Shown here: positions 44,058 to 53,745 of the stretch, in pieces
Position numbering within the stretch: position 1 is the first letter of the stretch
How the letters are laid out: each line of letters begins with the position of its first letter
From: Planctomycetota bacterium
Lineage (GTDB): Bacteria; Planctomycetota; B15-G4; JADJEK01
Assembly: GCA_016709145.1 (NCBI GenBank)
Contig: JADJEK010000007.1
Location: 186,001 to 250,000, forward strand
Direction of reading: 5' to 3'
DNA: 64,000 bases
The notes under the pieces: model-generated
What the model was told of the DNA's origin: nothing
The model's database searches: none
The model's input: only the letters and a program-made list of their open reading frames with translations
Position numbers and translations under genes: made by a program

Positions 44058-45533
44058 ATGCAATACGGATTCCTGATCGACCATCGACGCTGCATCGGCT
44101 GCCACGCCTGCACCGTCGCCTGCAAGTCCGAGAACGAAGTTCCCGTCGGCAACTTCCGCACTTGGGTCAAGTACGTCGAGTCCGGCAAGTTCCCCGAAGT
44201 GAAACGCAGCTTCGGCGTGTTGCGCTGCAACCACTGCACCAACGCGCCGTGCGTGACGATCTGCCCCGTCACCGCGCTGGACAAGCGCAAGGACGGCATC
44301 GTCGACATCGACAAGGACGCGTGCATCGGCTGCCGCGCGTGCATGCAGGCCTGCCCGTACGACGCGATCCACCTGAACGAGGATTCGGGCAACGTCGAGA
44401 AGTGTCACTTCTGCGCACACCGCGTCGAAGTCGGCCTCGAGCCGGCCTGCGTCGTGGTCTGCCCCGAGCAGGCGATCGTCCCCGGCGATCTGCACGACCC
44501 GAATTCGAAGATCGCGCGCATGACGAAGGAGTTCGCCACGGAGGTCCGTCGTCCCGAACAGAACACGGGACCGAACGTGCACTACCTCGGCCACGACCCC
44601 GACATCTTGAAGCCCGGCGTCGCCGCGCGGCCGTCGATGTACCTGTGGTCGGATCGGCCACCGCACAAGCTCGAGGACTGGCCCGATCGCGCCGACGTCG
44701 CGCCGAAGAACCACGTGCGCGTCGTGCTCGACGCCGGCCATCGCGTCGAGTGGGGCTTCGCGGTCGCGCTCTACCTCGTGACGAAGGGCGTCGCGGCCGG
44801 CGCGGCGTTGCTCGCGCCGTTCCTCGCGGCGCTCGGCGTCGGCGGCTTCGCGCAGGCCTATCTGCCCGAGCTGATCGCGCTCGCGTTCACGGGCATCACG
44901 ACGTTCCTGCTGGTCGAGGACCTGACTCGACCGATGAAGTTCCTGACGCTGCTGACGCGACCGAACATGAAGAGCTGGCTGGTGAAGGGCGCGTGGATCC
45001 TGATCGGATTCTCGACGCTGACCAGCGCGATCCTCGCGCTGCGCTGGTTCGGCATGGACGAACTCGCGGACACGCTGCGCTACGTCAACTTGCCGTTCGC
45101 CGCGCTCGCGGCCGCGTACACGGCGTTCCTGTTCAAGCAGTGCGAAGGTCGCGACCTCTGGCAAGGGCCGTTGCTGTTGCCGCAATTGCTCGGACAGGCC
45201 GTGTTCTTGGGCGCTGCAGCGTTCGTCCCGTTCGTCGATCGCTTGTCCACATTGGCGTGGATCGGCTGGTGCGGCTTCTTCGTGCACGTCCTCGTCGCGT
45301 TGCTCGAGTGGAAGTTGCCGCACGAGTCCGCGAACGCGCGCCAGGCCGCAGGCTTCCTCACGCGCGTGAAGCTCGCGACGCTGCCCGCGTTCGTGCTCGG
45401 TCTGCTCTTGGTCGCGGCCGGCCAACTCGGCGCGCACTTCGTGCCGCAAGTCGCGTTCGTGCTCGCGTTCGCCGGCCTCCTGCTGCACGAGCACGCATTC
45501 GTGCGCGCTGGTCAGTTGCCTCCGTTGTCGTGA
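44058..45533 (+). CDS. Fused four-cluster ferredoxin and NrfD-type membrane subunit
   Basis: A 491-aa fusion. Residues 1-180 hold four [4Fe-4S] cysteine sets: CIGCHACTVAC, CNHCTNAPCVTIC, CIGCRACMQAC and CHFC...CVVVC, as in DmsB/PsrB/NrfC. Residues about 230-490 are about eight to nine transmembrane helices of the NrfD/PsrC type (start VEWGFAVALYLVTKGVAAG), which exchange electrons with quinone. In most complexes these are two proteins. The ATG at 44058 directly precedes the first cluster; there is no Tat signal, so the ferredoxin part is cytoplasmic. It is followed 67 bp later by the molybdopterin subunit. Confidence 0.9.
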   Translation: MQYGFLIDHRRCIGCHACTVACKSENEVPVGNFRTWVKYVESGKFPEVKRSFGVLRCNHCTNAPCVTICPVTALDKRKDGIVDIDKDACIGCRACMQACPYDAIHLNEDSGNVEKCHFCAHRVEVGLEPACVVVCPEQAIVPGDLHDPNSKIARMTKEFATEVRRPEQNTGPNVHYLGHDPDILKPGVAARPSMYLWSDRPPHKLEDWPDRADVAPKNHVRVVLDAGHRVEWGFAVALYLVTKGVAAGAALLAPFLAALGVGGFAQAYLPELIALAFTGITTFLLVEDLTRPMKFLTLLTRPNMKSWLVKGAWILIGFSTLTSAILALRWFGMDELADTLRYVNLPFAALAAAYTAFLFKQCEGRDLWQGPLLLPQLLGQAVFLGAAAFVPFVDRLSTLAWIGWCGFFVHVLVALLEWKLPHESANARQAAGFLTRVKLATLPAFVLGLLLVAAGQLGAHFVPQVAFVLAFAGLLLHEHAFVRAGQLPPLS

Positions 45534-45600
45534 CGCCCTCCCGCCCGGATCGTCGCCGCGCCCGCCCCTACCCACCGACCGCACCGACCGAGAGTCCACG

Positions 45601-48396
45601 ATGGAAGAACCCGCACCGATCACCGTGACCCCGCTCGAGTCGTTCCCGCCGCAGGACCGCTGGGACGACTGGGTCGAGTACGACGCGAAGGCGTGGCCGA
45701 AGAAGGTCGAACGTCATTACGCGCTGGTCCCCACCACCTGCTTCAACTGCGAAGCCGCGTGCGGCCTGATGGCGTACGTCGACAAGGACGACCTGTCGAT
45801 CCGCAAGCTCGAGGGCAACCCGCACCATCCCGGATCGCGCGGCCGCAACTGCGCGAAGGGCCCCGCGACGCTGAACCAGATCCAGGATCCCGAGCGCATC
45901 ATGTTCCCGCAGAAGCGCGTCGGACCGCGCGGCTCGGGCAAGTTCGAGCCGTGCTCGTGGCAAGAAGTGATCGAAGTGTTCTCGACCAAGATCCGCGCGG
46001 CGCTGCAGGCCGGCCGCAAGACCGAGGTCATGTACCACGTCGGTCGCCCCGGCCACGACGGCTACATGGACCGCGTGCTGCAGAGCTGGGGCGTCGATGG
46101 CCACAACTCGCACACGAACGTCTGCTCGGCCGCCGCGCGCCTCGGTTACGCGACCACGATGGGCGCCGATCGGCCGTCGCCGGACCACGAGAACGCGAAG
46201 TTCATGCTGCTGCTCTCGAGTCACCTCGAGACCGGCCACTACTTCAACCCGCACGCGCAGCGCATCATCGACGGCAAGATGAAAGGCGCGAAGCTCGCCG
46301 TGATCGACGTGCGGCTGTCGAACACCGCGTCGATCGGCGATTACTGGCTCGCGACGCATCCTGGCACCGAAGCGTTCCTGTTGCTCACGTTCGCGAACGT
46401 GTTGCTGATCGAGGACCGCATCGATCGCAAGTACCTCCAGCAGTGGACCAATTGGCGCGCGTATCTCGCTGCCAAGGCGCCGGGCACTCCGCCGACGTTC
46501 GACGCATTCGTCGAGGCGTTGAAAGCGGACTACGCCGCGTACACGCCCGAAGCCGCCGAGTCCGAATGCGGTGTGCCGCGCCACGTCATCCTCGAAGTCG
46601 CGCGTGAGATCGGCGCGGCCGGGTCCGCGTTCGCGTCGCACGTGTGGCGCAACGCGGCGTCGGGTAACGAAGGCGGTTGGGCCGTCGCGCGCTGCCTCGC
46701 GTTCCTGTCGACGCTGGTCGGCGCGATCAACGCCAAGGGTGGCACCAACTGCAACACGTCCGACAAGTTCGTCGCGGCGCCGTTCCTGAAGCCGTCGCCG
46801 CAACAAGTCTGGAGCGAGCTGCTCTATCCGAAGGAGTGGCCGCTCTCGCACCACGAGTTGTCGTACTTGCTGCCGCACTTCCTGCTCGAGGGACGCGGCA
46901 AGCTCGCCGCGTACTTCACGCGGGTCTACAACCCGGTCTGGACCAATCCGGACGGCATGGTGTGGGAGAAGGTGCTGAAGGACGAATCGCTGATCGAACT
47001 GCACGCGGCGCTGACGCCGGTGTGGAGCGAAACGGCGCAATACGCCGACTACGTGCTGCCGATGGGCCTCGGCCCCGAGCGCCACGACGTGATGAGCCAG
47101 GAAACGCACTCGAGCAAGTGGATCAGCTTCCGCCAACCGGTCGTGCGCGCGTACCTCGAACGTCTCGGCAAGCGCGTCGACACCACGCGCGAAACCAATC
47201 CCGGCGAGGTCTGGGAAGAGGACGAGTTCTGGATCGAGCTGTCGTGGGCGATCGACCCCGACGGTTCGCTCGGCATCCGCAAGTACTTCGAATCGCCGTA
47301 TCGCAAGAACGAGAAGATCACGATCCACGAGTACTACCGCTGGATGTTCGAGAACTCCGTGCCGGGCTTGCCTGCCGCGGCGAAGGCGGTCGGTTCGACG
47401 CCGCTCGAGTACATGCGTCGCTACGGCGCGTTCGAGATCGAGCGCGACACGTGGAACGCGCACGAGAAGCCGATCGCGCTCGACGGCTGCGAGGTCTCGA
47501 CCGCGACCGGTGACGTCACGAAGGGCGGCAAGCTCGTCGGCGTGTTGCACGACGGCAAGCCCGTCGCCGGTTTCAACACGCCGTCGCGTCGACTCGAAGT
47601 GTTCTCACCGACGCTCGCGGACTGGGGTTGGCCCGAGTACGCGACACCGACCTACCTCACCAGTCACATCCATCGTTCGAAGCTCGACGCGGGCGCGGGC
47701 GAGTTCGCGCTGATCCCGACCTTCCGCCTGCCGACGTTGATCCACACGCGCTCGGCGAACGCGAAGTGGTTGGTCGAGTTGTCGAACACGAACCCGGTGT
47801 GGATGCACCGCAAGGACGGCGAGCGGCTCGGCATCGAGACCGGCGATCTCGTCCGCGTCAGCACGCGCATCGGGTACTTCGTCAACAAGGCGTGGGTCAC
47901 CGAGGGCATTCGTCCCGGCGTGATCGCGTGCTCGCACCACCTCGGGCGTTGGCGCCTGTTCGACGAAGTCGGGACCGACCGTTGGGCCTCGGCGCTGGTG
48001 AAGCGCGAGGAGAGCGCGAGCGGCGTGGTCAAGTTCACGCGACTCGAGGACGTCGGCCCGTTCGAGTCGAGCGATCCGGACAGCAAGCGCGTCTGGTGGA
48101 CCGACGGCGGCGTGCATCAGAACGCGACGTTCCCGGTCCAACCCGACCCGATCTCCGGCATGCATTGCTGGCATCAAAAGGTCACGCTGGAGAAGGCGCG
48201 CCCCGGCGACCGTTACGGCGACATCGAAGTCGACACGACGAAGTCGATGCAGATCTACCGCGAGTGGCTGGCGAAGGCGCGACCGGCGCCGGGCCCTGGT
48301 GGTCTACGTCGCCCGTTGCACCTCGCACGCGCCGTGCGGCCGACCGACTCGGCGTATCGACTCGATTCGGCGCCGCCAGCCGCGGATCGGACCTGA
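45601..48396 (+). CDS. Molybdopterin oxidoreductase catalytic subunit (DMSO reductase family)
   Basis: A 931-aa protein with the N-terminal [4Fe-4S] set C47-x2-C50-x3-C54-x29-C84, then the MGD-binding domains (for example GTEAFLLLTFANVLL, and YADYVLPMGLGPERHD). The C-terminal domain has the TRSANAKWLVELSNTNPVWMH molybdopterin-binding region. NVCSAAARLGYA could supply a Cys ligand to Mo. No Tat signal is present, so it is cytoplasmic; with the fused ferredoxin-NrfD partner this layout resembles SoeABC-type sulfite dehydrogenases more than exported polysulfide or tetrathionate reductases. The substrate is not determined. Confidence 0.88.
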   Translation: MEEPAPITVTPLESFPPQDRWDDWVEYDAKAWPKKVERHYALVPTTCFNCEAACGLMAYVDKDDLSIRKLEGNPHHPGSRGRNCAKGPATLNQIQDPERIMFPQKRVGPRGSGKFEPCSWQEVIEVFSTKIRAALQAGRKTEVMYHVGRPGHDGYMDRVLQSWGVDGHNSHTNVCSAAARLGYATTMGADRPSPDHENAKFMLLLSSHLETGHYFNPHAQRIIDGKMKGAKLAVIDVRLSNTASIGDYWLATHPGTEAFLLLTFANVLLIEDRIDRKYLQQWTNWRAYLAAKAPGTPPTFDAFVEALKADYAAYTPEAAESECGVPRHVILEVAREIGAAGSAFASHVWRNAASGNEGGWAVARCLAFLSTLVGAINAKGGTNCNTSDKFVAAPFLKPSPQQVWSELLYPKEWPLSHHELSYLLPHFLLEGRGKLAAYFTRVYNPVWTNPDGMVWEKVLKDESLIELHAALTPVWSETAQYADYVLPMGLGPERHDVMSQETHSSKWISFRQPVVRAYLERLGKRVDTTRETNPGEVWEEDEFWIELSWAIDPDGSLGIRKYFESPYRKNEKITIHEYYRWMFENSVPGLPAAAKAVGSTPLEYMRRYGAFEIERDTWNAHEKPIALDGCEVSTATGDVTKGGKLVGVLHDGKPVAGFNTPSRRLEVFSPTLADWGWPEYATPTYLTSHIHRSKLDAGAGEFALIPTFRLPTLIHTRSANAKWLVELSNTNPVWMHRKDGERLGIETGDLVRVSTRIGYFVNKAWVTEGIRPGVIACSHHLGRWRLFDEVGTDRWASALVKREESASGVVKFTRLEDVGPFESSDPDSKRVWWTDGGVHQNATFPVQPDPISGMHCWHQKVTLEKARPGDRYGDIEVDTTKSMQIYREWLAKARPAPGPGGLRRPLHLARAVRPTDSAYRLDSAPPAADRT

Positions 48397-48856
48397 TCCC
48401 ACCGCGAAGTCGGCGAACGAAAATCAGCCGAGTGGACGGCGGTCCACTCGGCTGAAAAACTCGCTCGTTTCCATCCCACTGCTGACGCGCGACCTAGGAC
48501 GGTCGCACCCCGGAGTTCCTGATCATCGCGGACTCAAAGGCGAGCGCTCCGAACCCATCACCCCGAGAGCCCCTCCCAGATTCGTTCCGCCCCCCGCACA
48601 CCATGGCCTTCTCGAGTTCCCGGAGTTCATCCACGCCCCCCAATGTTCGGATGGGCTCGGAGCACTCCAATGAGATCCGCACCGGGCAGAAACGGCTGAA
48701 CGCGGAAGCGTCCGCCAAGATTCTGGCGTTTTTCTGCCAGGCGCCATTCCCGGGCGAAGGGGAGCAGCAAGCGCAGCCGGTCGACCGCGGGCAGGATCTG
48801 AGACCGTGACCGGGTGAGGCAGAGTCCGGGAATCAACCGGGTTGATTCCCGGACTC
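48397..48856. other. 460-bp gene-free interval
   Basis: It lies between the plus-strand oxidoreductase and the minus-strand RecQ gene (convergent). It holds the hairpin at 48425-48456 and the palindrome at 48821-48857. The middle (48480-48810) has no convincing coding frame or motif. Confidence 0.6.
48425..48456. terminator. Hairpin, likely bidirectional terminator
   Basis: A perfect 14-bp stem TCAGCCGAGTGGAC (48425-48438) with GTCCACTCGGCTGA (48443-48456), loop GGCG, flanked by AAAA on the left and AAAAA on the right. Read on the minus strand it is followed by UUUU. It is 28 bp after the oxidoreductase stop and in a convergent gap. Confidence 0.65.
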
Positions 48857-48857
48857 T
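48821..48857 (-). terminator. Palindrome at the RecQ stop codon
   Basis: A perfect 16-bp stem AGAGTCCGGGAATCAA (48821-48836) with its complement (48842-48857), loop CCGGG, touching the last base of the RecQ stop codon at 48857. No U-run follows on the minus strand. Confidence 0.5.
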
Positions 48858-50572
48858 CACTCTCCGTCCCGGGACACCCTCTCCCACGGCACGCGCGAGA
48901 GGTCGTAACGGCGGAACCGGAAGTCGCCGGCGCTCTGACCTTCGATCCGAAGGCCGCGCGCATCCCACTCGACCTTCGTGACGACGACGGTGTGGCGACC
49001 GTCGATGCGCAGCCAATCGCCGACCGCGACCGGCGCCCCCACATCGCTCGGCCCGTCATCGGCGACCACGGTGCGCTCGTGCGACGGCGTCGGCGGTTCC
49101 ATGCCCTCCGCGAACGCGTCCTGCCCGCAGCACAGGTCGCACGCACCGCAGCACCAGTCCGGAGCGACGTCGATGCCGAAATACGCGTGGATCGCCCGCT
49201 TGCGGCAGCCTGCGTCGCGCACGAATCGAACCACGTCGAGCAGCCGCGACAGGTCGCGCTCGCGCTTGCCCGGCGGGACGATCTTGGATTCCTCTCCGGG
49301 AGCGAGCGGCCGCAGCACGTGCAGCGACTGGTCCTCGAACGAACCGTCGATCACACGCTCGGCCCGCAACAGCGCGAGCGCGGTCTCGACGCGCCCGTCT
49401 CCGCGTGACTTCACGAGCAACGTGTCCCGCAACTCGTCGGCGGTGCGCGCGTGCAGCGTGTCCCCCCATGCGAACAATTGCGCGACGACGCGGCGCAGGA
49501 ACTCGGCGTCGGGATTCGCCCACTCGACGAAGCGTTGCTGGACGGCGATGTCCTCGGGGTCGTAGAGCAACTCGCACAGACTGGTCGCTCCGTCCCGACC
49601 GGCGCGACCGATCTCCTGCGTGTACGCCTCGACGCTTCCCGGCACTTGGCCATGCACGATGAAGCGGATGTCGGGCTTGTCGACGCCGAGTCCGAACGCG
49701 TTGGTCGCGAGCAACAGACCGTCCTTCGACTCGAGGAAGCGCCGCTGGACGCGTCGACGCTCCGACGCCGAGAGGTCGCCGTGATAGGCGGCGGCCTCGA
49801 TGCCGAGCGCATGCAAGCGCTCCTGCGTGCGCTGCAGTTCCTGGATCAGCGCCATGTAGACGATGCCCGGTCCGCGGAGCGTCGTCGCGATCCGTGCGAT
49901 CCGCGCGACACGCTCGTCGGCGCCGCGGGTCTCGCGCACGAACACGCGCAGGTTCTTGCGCTCGATCCCGAGCGAGAACACGCGCGCGTCGTGGATCCGC
50001 AGCGTGGAGCGGATCGAGTCCTGCGTGCGCGGAGTCGCGGTCGCGGTCAACGCGAGCGTCGGCGGATCGCCGAGCATCGCGCGGATGTCGCCGACCTTGC
50101 CGTACTCGGGGCGGAAGTCGTGCCCCCACGCGGACACGCAATGCGCTTCGTCGACGGCGAGCAACGCCACGCGGTTCTTCCGCAGCGCGGTCGTGAACAC
50201 CTCGCTGCGGAACCGCTCGGGCGTGACGTAGACCAACTTGCACTCCCCACGCGCGAGGGCCGCGATGCGCCGTTCGCGCTCGTCGCGAGAGAGCGCGGAG
50301 TTCACGAACGTCGCCGGAAGTCCGAGCCTGACGAGCTTCTCGACCTGGTCTTGCATCAACGCGATCAGCGGCGAGAGCACGACCGTCACGCCCTCGCGAA
50401 GCAGGGCCGGGAGCTGATAACAGATCGACTTGCCCGATCCCGTCGGCATCAACACCAGCGCGTCGCCGCCCGCAAGCGCGTGTTCGACGACGGCGCGCTG
50501 GCAGCCGATGAACTCGGCGTGACCGAAGTGGCACCGCAGTGCGGTGAGCAGTGGATCGGTAGTCGTGGTCAT
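48857..50572 (-). CDS. RecQ-family ATP-dependent DNA helicase
   Basis: A 571-aa 3'-5' helicase. Walker A is in LMPTGSGKS (about residue 45), then LSPLIALMQDQ, AVDEAHCVSAWGHDFRPEY (DEAH box and aromatic-rich loop), TATATP, and GLGVDKPDIRFIVHG with QEIGRAGRDG (motif VI). The zinc-binding RQC part has cysteines in AGCRKRAIHAYF and WCCGACDLCC. No HRDC domain follows; instead there is a 60-residue beta-rich end. The ATG at 50572 was preferred; one four codons upstream is possible. It is divergent from the RIC gene, 178 bp apart. Confidence 0.9.
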   Translation of the reverse strand: MTTTTDPLLTALRCHFGHAEFIGCQRAVVEHALAGGDALVLMPTGSGKSICYQLPALLREGVTVVLSPLIALMQDQVEKLVRLGLPATFVNSALSRDERERRIAALARGECKLVYVTPERFRSEVFTTALRKNRVALLAVDEAHCVSAWGHDFRPEYGKVGDIRAMLGDPPTLALTATATPRTQDSIRSTLRIHDARVFSLGIERKNLRVFVRETRGADERVARIARIATTLRGPGIVYMALIQELQRTQERLHALGIEAAAYHGDLSASERRRVQRRFLESKDGLLLATNAFGLGVDKPDIRFIVHGQVPGSVEAYTQEIGRAGRDGATSLCELLYDPEDIAVQQRFVEWANPDAEFLRRVVAQLFAWGDTLHARTADELRDTLLVKSRGDGRVETALALLRAERVIDGSFEDQSLHVLRPLAPGEESKIVPPGKRERDLSRLLDVVRFVRDAGCRKRAIHAYFGIDVAPDWCCGACDLCCGQDAFAEGMEPPTPSHERTVVADDGPSDVGAPVAVGDWLRIDGRHTVVVTKVEWDARGLRIEGQSAGDFRFRRYDLSRVPWERVSRDGE

Positions 50573-50750
50573 GGGCCGCGGCATTGTCGCCGCGATGCGC
50601 GTGCGGCTCAACGACACACGTCGGCCCGCGACACGGCGTCGCGCGCGCTCGATTGCCGCACTCAAAGATGGACTCGTGATGCGTCTATACGGGATAGCGT
50701 CATCCCCGTGCCGACCGGCTCCACGAACTTCGCCCATGGAGGGCAAGACC

Positions 50751-51467
50751 ATGCAGCACGACGCCACTTCGACCGAGATCTCGCGCACGTTGAAGGACTT
50801 GGTCCTCGAGCGCTCCGATCGCCTCACGACCCTCATGCAATTCGGCCTCGACGCCTGCTGTGGCGGGGATCGCACGTTGAAGGACGCCTGCGCCAGCGCG
50901 AACGTCGATCCGGAGACGGTGCTCGCCGCGCTGCGCCGCGCCGAGGTCGACGCTCCGATCAACGCGAGGTTCGACGCGAAAGCAGCGGCGACCGAAGCCC
51001 TGATCGCCCACATCCTCGACCAGCATCACGTCTTCTTGCGGCGCGAATTGCCGCGACTCGAGCTGCTGGCGCGCAAGGTCGCGCAAGCGCACGGAGCGCG
51101 GCACCCCACGATGGTCGAGTTCGACGCGACGTTTCGCGAGTTCGCGAGCGAGCTGGAACTGCACATGCAGAAAGAGGAGATGGTGTTGTTCCCGACCGTG
51201 CTCGCGCTGGCGCGCGGTGAGACACCCTCGCACCACTGCGGCGTCGACGGTCCGGTCGCCGTGATGCGCTACGAGCACGAGCGCGCCGGCGCCGCGATCC
51301 ACGCGTTCCGTCGACTCACGTCCGGCTACTCGGTGCCGCAGGATGCGTGCACCACGTGGAAGGCCTTGGTCGAGGGCCTCCGCGCACTCGAAGCCGATCT
51401 GCTCGAACACATGCACGAGGAGAACAACGTTCTGTTCCCGCGGGCATGCGCGCTGGCAGCCCGTTGA
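50751..51467 (+). CDS. RIC-type di-iron iron-sulfur cluster repair protein
   Basis: A 238-aa protein of the ScdA/YtfE/RIC family, which repairs iron-sulfur clusters after nitrosative or oxidative damage. The N-terminal ScdA-type domain has LVLERSDRLTTLMQFGLDACCGGDRTLKDAC. The hemerythrin-like domain supplies the iron ligands in HILDQHHVFLRRELP, ELELHMQKEEMVLFP, RYEHERAG and LLEHMHEENNVLFP. The ATG at 50751 has GGAGG 8 nt upstream. The 3' end (CAGCCCGTTGAA) overlaps the dispersed element described elsewhere. Regulation by a nitric-oxide sensor is usual for the family but no operator is clear. Confidence 0.92.
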   Translation: MQHDATSTEISRTLKDLVLERSDRLTTLMQFGLDACCGGDRTLKDACASANVDPETVLAALRRAEVDAPINARFDAKAAATEALIAHILDQHHVFLRRELPRLELLARKVAQAHGARHPTMVEFDATFREFASELELHMQKEEMVLFPTVLALARGETPSHHCGVDGPVAVMRYEHERAGAAIHAFRRLTSGYSVPQDACTTWKALVEGLRALEADLLEHMHEENNVLFPRACALAAR

Positions 51468-51537
51468 ACGAACGCGAGTCGATCCGACCGATTCGCGTCG
51501 TCGGCCTCGACTCGGTGTCGCTCGGCGGCACCCTCGG

Positions 51538-52785
51538 TCAGTTCAGCGCCTTCTTCGACTTGATCGACCCGACGAACGCCCGGCCCTCGCGCGCGTACTC
51601 GAGGCTGCCGAGTACGCTCTTCGCGCGGAACGCGCCGCTCGCCGCGCTCTTGCCCTTCAACTTCAACGCGAACGTGGCGATCCCAGTTTGCTGGGATTCC
51701 GCGCCGACGCCGATGTTCTGCATCGTGCGCAAGTTCGTCCCGACGCCGAATTCGAAGCCCGTGCCCGACCACGTCCGTGCCGAGAACAACGTGGCCAAGT
51801 CGAGCGCAGTGCCCGTGTCGTCGATCAAGTCGAGATGCACGAGCCCGGATCCCGGCCGCACCGTGAGCGTCGCCGTTTCCTTGACGTTCACGGTCGACAA
51901 CCCGGCGCGGTCGGCCTTGCCCTTGATCGTCACGCTGAAGCGTTGGGGAGCGATCGCGAGTCCGGACGGCGTTTGCGTCAGCCCTGTGATCGTCGTGAAC
52001 GGCGCGCCGACCGCATCGAACACGACGATGCGCGCAGCCGCCGCGTCGCTGACGTAGAGCCGTCCGTCGGTTCCGTGCACCCCGGCCACCGGCGACGCCA
52101 GGGCCGTGCCAGCGCCGAGCGTGGCCACGACCGCACCGGTCGCGTCGAACGCGAGGACTTCGCTCGAGTTCTGCGACGCGACCCAGAGCCGCCCGTCACC
52201 ACCGAGTTCGATGCGCGCCGGCGCGACCAGGGACGTCGACGCGCCGAGGTCGCGCAGCGCGATTCGCGTGGAGTCGAACTCGATGACCCGATCGGAGCCC
52301 GCCGACGAGACGAACACGTGCCCGGCGGGCGTGCAGGCGATGCCCCGCGGCACGAGCAGACCGCTGCCGGCCCCGAACGATCGCACGAGCGTTCCGAGGC
52401 GGTCGTATTCGTACACGAGGTTCTGGTTCTCGGACGCGACCAGGAGGTGGCCGTCCGCTCCGAACGCGAGGGCGACGGGATTCGTCAGCCCCGAGGTCGT
52501 GCCGATCGAACCCACCACCGCACCGCTGGCGTCGAGCATCACCACGCGGTTCGACCCGCGCACCGCGACGTACAGCCGTCCGTCCGGTCCGAACGCGACG
52601 TCGGAGGGTTGGTCGAAGTTCGCGAACGGCCCGTAGCTCTTGACGGCGACGCCGGTCGGCGTGACCTCGACGACGAGGTCCGAGGCCGTCGCCGTGTAGA
52701 ACAGGTTGCCGGCGGTGAACTCGGCGGCGACCGCACGGATGGACCCACCGCACAGCCCGACCACGATCCCGACGACCCACGCCAT
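51538..52785 (-). CDS. Secreted NHL-type beta-propeller protein
   Basis: A 415-aa protein with a signal peptide (MAWVVGIVVGLCGGSIRAVAA). Residues about 40-260 contain five to six NHL/SMP-30-like blades of about 42 residues, each with a GxDGRLYVA-type strand (FGPDGRLYVAV, FGADGHLLVAS, CTPAGHVFVSS, LGGDGRLWVAS, HGTDGRLYVSD). The C-terminal 150 residues form a second beta domain of unknown type. It may bind ligands or proteins outside the cell. The ATG at 52785 precedes the signal; a GTG four codons upstream is also possible. It is convergent with the RIC gene (70 bp between). Confidence 0.82.
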   Translation of the reverse strand: MAWVVGIVVGLCGGSIRAVAAEFTAGNLFYTATASDLVVEVTPTGVAVKSYGPFANFDQPSDVAFGPDGRLYVAVRGSNRVVMLDASGAVVGSIGTTSGLTNPVALAFGADGHLLVASENQNLVYEYDRLGTLVRSFGAGSGLLVPRGIACTPAGHVFVSSAGSDRVIEFDSTRIALRDLGASTSLVAPARIELGGDGRLWVASQNSSEVLAFDATGAVVATLGAGTALASPVAGVHGTDGRLYVSDAAAARIVVFDAVGAPFTTITGLTQTPSGLAIAPQRFSVTIKGKADRAGLSTVNVKETATLTVRPGSGLVHLDLIDDTGTALDLATLFSARTWSGTGFEFGVGTNLRTMQNIGVGAESQQTGIATFALKLKGKSAASGAFRAKSVLGSLEYAREGRAFVGSIKSKKALN

Positions 52786-52911
52786 GCATCGATGCACGAT
52801 CGACTCGCTTTCGCCACGGCAACGCCCCGCACGCTCGCGGAGCGCCGCGTCCACCCTGGCGACAGTCGACTCCGGGACGAGCGTCGGGTCAAGCGCGCAG
52901 GTCACAGGTCG

Positions 52912-53619
52912 ATGAGGTCGCTGCCGTGGTTCCTCGCTCCGTCGAGTCCGGCGGCGTTCCCCGACCCACGCCTCGCCGACGCGGACGGCTTGGTCGCCTA
53001 TGGCGGTGATCTTTCGGTCGCACGCCTGCTCGCGGCCTACGACCGCGGCATCTTCCCGTGCTTCGGCGAGGAGTCGCCGCCGCTGTGGTGGTCGCCCGAT
53101 CCACGCGCGATCCTCACGCCCTCGAGCTTGCACGTCGCCAAGCGCCTGACGCGCACGCTGCGCGGCGGCGGCTTCCGCGTGTCGTGGAACCGAGCGTTCG
53201 AACTCGTGGTCGACGGCTGCGCCGAGGATCGCCCGGACCCGTGGATCCTGCCGTCGATCCGCGCGGCGTACTGCGCGCTGCACCGACTCGGGCACGCGCA
53301 TAGCGTCGAGGTCTGGTCCGACGACGCGCTCGTCGGCGGGCTCTACGGTGTCCAGCGCGGCGGCGCATTCGCGGCCGAGAGCATGTTCCATCGCATTCCC
53401 GACGCGTCGAAGGTGGCCATGGTCGCCGCGGTGCGCGGTCTGTTCCGAGCCGGCATCGTGCTGTTCGACGTCCAATACGTGACCGAGCACCTCCAGCGCA
53501 TGGGCGCGTTCGCGATCCCGCGCGCGGACTACCTCGAACGACTCGCGGCAGCGCGCGCGATCGAGGTCGACTTGCGCGCCCTCGCCCTCGATCCATCGCT
53601 CGACGACCCGCCGCGCTGA
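52912..53619 (+). CDS. aat: Leucyl/phenylalanyl-tRNA--protein transferase
   Basis: A 235-aa enzyme that adds Leu or Phe from tRNA to N-terminal Lys/Arg of proteins, marking them for ClpAP (N-end rule). It has the family segments FPDPRLADADGLVAYGGDLS, YDRGIFPCF, LWWSPDPRAIL, SWNRAFELVVDGCA, HSVEVWSDDALVGGLYG and AAESMFHR. Length is normal. The ATG at 52912 begins MRSLPWFL. A long open frame upstream is antisense to the propeller gene and not coding. Confidence 0.95.
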   Translation: MRSLPWFLAPSSPAAFPDPRLADADGLVAYGGDLSVARLLAAYDRGIFPCFGEESPPLWWSPDPRAILTPSSLHVAKRLTRTLRGGGFRVSWNRAFELVVDGCAEDRPDPWILPSIRAAYCALHRLGHAHSVEVWSDDALVGGLYGVQRGGAFAAESMFHRIPDASKVAMVAAVRGLFRAGIVLFDVQYVTEHLQRMGAFAIPRADYLERLAAARAIEVDLRALALDPSLDDPPR

Positions 53620-53745
53620 CGCGTGTGCGATCGAGCCGGGAGGACGGAGGTGCGGCTCCGTTTTTCGCTGCACGCGTCGCGCTCCGAATGCCGATCCAGG
53701 AGATCGTTCCGCGCGCTTGCGCGCAATCGACACTGGGAACACCCG

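Noticed and set aside
45568..47550. 660-aa minus-strand open frame
   Set aside because: Antisense to the molybdopterin subunit; low-complexity Arg/Val/Asp pattern typical of shadow frames.
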